Of a stretch of DNA of 64,000 nucleotides, positions 62,435 to 64,000 are shown one piece after another (positions within the stretch are counted from its first letter, which is position 1; every line of letters starts with the position of its first letter). The notes beneath the pieces were generated by a model, which saw only the letters and a list, made by a program, of their open reading frames with translations, ran no database searches and was not told the origin of the DNA. Source of the stretch: Bacteroidales bacterium (GTDB taxonomy: Bacteria; Bacteroidota; Bacteroidia; Bacteroidales; UBA932); contig JAFXQA010000012.1 in NCBI GenBank assembly GCA_017527415.1, positions 1 to 64,000 on the forward strand, read 5' to 3'. A program made the translations under genes and the position numbers.

Positions 62435-63529
62435 GTGGACAGGTATAAGATAATAAGACCCGCGACTAACGAGTCGTTCGCCGATGCAATGGCGAGCGTC
62501 CTTTCCGGCCTCTCTGACCATCTGACCGCGGAAAAGGCCCAGGGCCGTGAACTGGTGTTCGTGCGCTTCTTCCTCAGCGACGCACAGAACCAGGCCCCCG
62601 CACTGCGTCAGGCCTTGGAGGGGGATGACTATCGGACGGGCAATGCAGGCCCTGGCGGCTCCTTGCGGGACACAGAAGGGCCCTTTGCTTGGCGTGGAGG
62701 GAATTGCGGAGAGCTATATGCGATTATTGAGCAGCCACCCCTGGACGGTAGCCGGATCGCGGCGCTGGTCTGGACCTCGGCCCAGGCCGACCGCTACCTC
62801 TTTCACAGCCTCCGCCTCACCGAAGAAGAAGCTGCCGGCAAAAGCAGCTATGAACAGAGCCGCCTCCTCTTCGACAAATATCTCTGCATCATCCGGCCCC
62901 TTGGCCTCGACCTCAAGACCCACTGCATCCGCACCTGGATATACGTCCGGGACATAGACTCCAACTACGCCGGCCTGGTAAAGGCCCGCAACGATGTTTT
63001 TACGGAAGAAGGCCTCAGCCACGACACCCACTACATCGCCAGCACCGGCATCGGCGGCGCCAATGAAGTGCGCTCTGCCGTGGTGGCGATAGATTTCTTG
63101 ACGGCTCCGAGCATAGTGGAGGAAGACAAGACATACCTGAAGGCGTTGAGCCACCTGAGTCCCACCCACGTTTATGGCGTGGCGTTCGAACGCGGTGTCC
63201 GCGTGAAGGACCATATCTTCATCAGCGGCACAGCCAGCATAGACCACAAGGGCCGTATCCTTCACGAGGGCGATGTGCTTGCCCAGGCCGACCGCCTGCT
63301 GGAAAATATCCGAGCCCTGCTGGCCGAAGGTGGACTTGCCGGCCATGCCTTTGTCCCTTACTTTATAATCTACCTCCGGGACATCGCGGACTACGCCAAG
63401 GTCGACGCCTACATGCAGACCCGCTTCCCGGACACGCCGCGCATCATCCTGGAGGCACGCGTCTGCCGCCCCGGCTGGCTGATAGAAATGGAATGCGAGG
63501 CTAGCGGTTGTCTATCAGCTGTACGGTAG
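62435..63529 (+). CDS. RidA/YjgF-superfamily protein with repeat-derived insert
   Basis: 364 residues from the GTG at 62435; an in-frame ATG at 62489 is the alternative if transcription starts late. The C-terminal third matches RidA: 'KDHIFISGTASIDHKGRILHEGDVLAQADRLLENIRALLAEGG' and 'YFIIYLRDIADYAKVDAYMQTRFPDTPRIILEARVCRPGWLIEMECEA'. The N-terminal part looks like a degenerate second RidA fold ('GRELVFVRFFLSDAQNQAPALRQAL'), as in larger chorismatase-like members. Residues about 66-89 ('YRTGNAGPGGSLRDTEGPFA') are encoded by a repeat also found inverted in atpG. The enzymatic role is unknown. Its 3' end overlaps the convergent gene by 29 nt. Confidence 0.72.
   Translation: MDRYKIIRPATNESFADAMASVLSGLSDHLTAEKAQGRELVFVRFFLSDAQNQAPALRQALEGDDYRTGNAGPGGSLRDTEGPFAWRGGNCGELYAIIEQPPLDGSRIAALVWTSAQADRYLFHSLRLTEEEAAGKSSYEQSRLLFDKYLCIIRPLGLDLKTHCIRTWIYVRDIDSNYAGLVKARNDVFTEEGLSHDTHYIASTGIGGANEVRSAVVAIDFLTAPSIVEEDKTYLKALSHLSPTHVYGVAFERGVRVKDHIFISGTASIDHKGRILHEGDVLAQADRLLENIRALLAEGGLAGHAFVPYFIIYLRDIADYAKVDAYMQTRFPDTPRIILEARVCRPGWLIEMECEASGCLSAVR
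62635..62700. repeat. Repeat inserted in frame in the RidA-family gene
   Basis: Ungapped match to the reverse complement of 25626-25690 plus flanks (about three quarters identical). The minus strand of atpG and the plus strand here both encode a peptide of the form RTGNA-x-x-G-x-x-L-x-DT-(D/E)-GPFA. Confidence 0.7.
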
Positions 63530-64000
63530 CTTCGGGGACACCGAGAACCTTCACCGGGCGGCCGGCGGTGCACACCACACGCGAAAGATCATCCGCCTCC
63601 ACGCCGACCATCCTCACCACGGTAGTATCATACACCATCCCCTCCGTATCCAGCGCATGCAGCATGCGGATCTCGCTGCTGCCGATGCGCGAATCCTTTA
63701 GGATGATGCTGTCCACCGGGGTGCGGCTTTGAATCAAAGCAGGTATCTCGTTAAGCACCTGCACCCTCTCGAACACGATGTTGCTCTGCACGGGGATCTC
63801 CGCGTAGGGGTAGAAACTGCGGGAGTACTGGTCGTGGTCGAAGTGCAGGCAGAGAGCCACCTTGCGCTTCTTCTCCAGCCGGATGTCCCGGAAGACCACG
63901 TTCCGCACGCCGCAACTGTGGCAGACGCCCCGGTCCTGGCTCATAGTCCAGGTGATGCCGTCCGGGTAGGTAACGGTTCCAGAAAGGTGCTCAGGCCGGC
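63501..64000 (-). CDS. Right-handed beta-helix protein, GH28-like, 5' truncated
   Basis: The C-terminal 166 or so residues are visible; the frame is open to the window edge beyond the internal ATG at 63944. Short beta-helix rungs repeat: 'GVRNVVFRDIRLEKKRKVALCLHFDHDQYSRSFYPYAEIPVQSNIVFERVQVLNEIPALIQSRTPVDSIILKDSRI' contains several N-V-x-F-x-x-(I/V) turns (given here only as a pattern). This is typical of polygalacturonase/GH28-like enzymes and related lyases. The catalytic region lies outside the window. It could start another glycan locus on the minus strand. Confidence 0.6.
   Translation of the reverse strand, partial: RPEHLSGTVTYPDGITWTMSQDRGVCHSCGVRNVVFRDIRLEKKRKVALCLHFDHDQYSRSFYPYAEIPVQSNIVFERVQVLNEIPALIQSRTPVDSIILKDSRIGSSEIRMLHALDTEGMVYDTTVVRMVGVEADDLSRVVCTAGRPVKVLGVPEATVQLIDNR

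Overview
The window comes from a Bacteroidales genome (phylum Bacteroidota) of fairly high GC content, most likely a gut or rumen lineage. The evidence is SusC/SusD pairs, BACON and DUF4249 lipoproteins, ATP synthase genes in the order D-C-B-E-F-H-A-G, an rseC-rnfBCDGEA cluster, and promoters with the Bacteroidota -7 box TAnnTTTG. I cannot name the genus. Almost every position is coding. The only gene-free stretch over 300 bases is 42743-43122.

Region 1 (1-19.6 kb, plus strand) is the distal part of a polysaccharide utilization locus. It starts with a truncated SusE/SusF-like lipoprotein, a 47-residue peptide and a fimbrillin-like lipoprotein. A leader with two hairpins and a C11 tract follows. 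Then come seven tightly coupled genes (junctions of -4 to +1 nt): a TIM-barrel lipoprotein, a GH3 with a PA14 insert, a secreted FAD oxidoreductase, a GH36-like alpha-galactosidase, a BACON-DUF4886 esterase-like lipoprotein, a GH2-GH3 two-enzyme fusion, and a GH2 beta-galactosidase. Together they look like a periplasmic or surface set that de-esterifies, oxidises and hydrolyses a branched galactose- and glucose-containing glycan. The substrate is not determined.

Region 2 (19.7-27.1 kb) is the F-type ATP synthase operon ending in thiamine pyrophosphokinase. AtpF and AtpG carry in-frame insertions derived from palindromic repeats, and a diverged copy of one lies inside a RidA-family gene 37 kb away. 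Region 3 (27.1-28.6 kb) is a HipBA toxin-antitoxin pair with a textbook promoter and an overlapping palindromic operator. Region 4 (28.6-42.7 kb, minus strand) reads SusC, SusD, a lipoprotein, an attenuator-like terminator, a BACON-like lipoprotein, an M6 metalloprotease, a DUF4249 lipoprotein, an HExxH lipoprotein and a second TonB-dependent receptor. It looks like a protein or peptide utilization locus rather than a glycan one.

Region 5 (43.1-53.5 kb) is housekeeping: alaS, an LptG-Fmt fusion, two LytM peptidases, a MerR regulator, a Nif3-like protein, a zinc-ribbon coiled-coil protein and dnaB. Region 6 (53.5-62.2 kb) carries redox energetics: rseC, rnfBCDGEA, a small outer-membrane protein, nfnA-nfnB and a lipoprotein. 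Rnf and Nfn both exchange electrons with ferredoxin and NAD(P)(H), so their adjacency, near the ATP synthase, suggests an anaerobic ion-gradient economy. The window ends with a nested palindrome, a RidA-superfamily gene and a truncated convergent beta-helix (GH28-like) protein.
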